Assembly (NCBI RefSeq): GCF_008711155.1
Contig: NZ_VUYQ01000002.1
Span: forward strand, 682,001 to 746,000
Reading direction: 5' to 3'
Source of the DNA: Dechloromonas sp. CZR5
Lineage (GTDB): Bacteria > Pseudomonadota > Gammaproteobacteria > Burkholderiales > Rhodocyclaceae
DNA length: 64,000 nucleotides
Shown: positions 63,873 through 64,000 of the stretch, in pieces
Layout: every line of letters begins with the position of its first letter
How positions within the stretch are numbered: position 1 is the first letter of the stretch
The notes under the pieces: model-generated
What the model was told of the DNA's origin: nothing
What the model saw: only the letters and a program-made list of their open reading frames with translations
The model's database searches: none
Position numbers and translations under genes: made by a program

Positions 63873-64000
63873 AAACCCGCAACGCAGCGCCGCGCTTCCC
63901 GAATCGATACTTGAGCAAGCCGCCGACGCGCTGATCTATTCCAATCGCCAGGGCATCATCGAGCGTTGGAACAAGGCGGCCTCGGCCCTGTTTGGCTACG
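63865..64000 (+). CDS. PAS domain protein, 3' end beyond the window
   Basis: The first 45 residues are visible from the ATG at 63865: a short leader followed by a PAS start (LEQAADALIYSNRQGIIERWNKAASALFGY). The overlap with the DUF3079 stop means the two are translationally coupled. Whether the complete protein is a PAS-only sensor, kinase or cyclase cannot be judged. Confidence 0.75.
   Translation, partial: MPENPQRSAALPESILEQAADALIYSNRQGIIERWNKAASALFGY

Overview
The window is a gene-dense, GC-rich chromosomal segment of a betaproteobacterium. Gene content and order (a class I PHA synthase, mreBCD-mrdAB-rlpA, polA next to DUF2782 and thrB, nadD-rsfS-rlmH-maf, metX-metW) best fit the Rhodocyclales, Dechloromonas/Azonexus type. 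That placement is inference; there is no rRNA in the window. I saw no transposase, integrase, CRISPR array, tRNA or rRNA. Nearly all of it is core or near-core genome, apart from one AT-richer insertion at about 40.8-41.9 kb.

Layout. 0-1.9 kb: the 3' part of phaC, a strong terminator and a MoaD/ThiS-like small protein. 1.9-4.4 kb: ubiU-ubiV-ubiT, the oxygen-independent ubiquinone hydroxylation operon, read leftward from a promoter with a perfect FNR-type palindrome. 4.4-7.0 kb: a membrane sensor kinase overlapping a response regulator whose output domain is a GHKL ATPase. 7.0-13.6 kb: the rod-shape and elongasome operon mreB-mreC-mreD-mrdA-mrdB-rlpA. 13.7-17.5 kb: gatC-gatA-lipoprotein-gatB. 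17.5-21 kb: a DUF4124-like protein, pyrE, xthA and a yqjD/yqjE/yqjK-type stress membrane cluster. 21-24.2 kb: an AmpG-type transporter and metX-metW, preceded by a clear SAM-II riboswitch with its own promoter and terminator. 24.2-27.9 kb: c-di-GMP signalling (a PilZ/STAS-like protein, a GGDEF protein with a degenerate EAL domain and a periplasmic binding protein). 27.9-28.9 kb: a SCO1-type copper chaperone and a small exported protein.

28.9-42.2 kb is a cobalamin lower-ligand and nucleotide-loop assembly region. A leftward unit (cobalamin riboswitch, bluB, cbiB, cobD, btuF and a second BtuF-like protein), cobQ, cobU and a second rightward riboswitch unit (cobT, cobS, insertion, cobC) together cover DMB synthesis, the aminopropanol arm, amidation, nucleotide-loop assembly and vitamin capture. 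An ACT-GNAT fusion and a small kinase/REC-TPR pair are embedded in it.

42.2-55.1 kb is a lipopolysaccharide core cluster: four GT9 (heptosyltransferase-type) and four GT4 glycosyltransferases, MsbA, a polysaccharide deacetylase and an O-antigen-ligase-type polymerase. Every junction after msbA overlaps by 1-4 nt. 55.1-64 kb: polA, a LOG-family protein, DUF2782, thrB, two tandem BPSS1780-type membrane proteins, nadD, rsfS, rlmH, maf, a DUF3079 protein under a possible FNR-like promoter, and the start of a PAS-domain protein cut by the window end.

The most interesting signals are regulatory. They are the FNR-type promoter on ubiUVT, the SAM-II riboswitch plus terminator on metX (this class is best known from alphaproteobacteria), two cobalamin riboswitches, and several unusual signalling fusions. 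I did not find a convincing wholly new multi-gene system.
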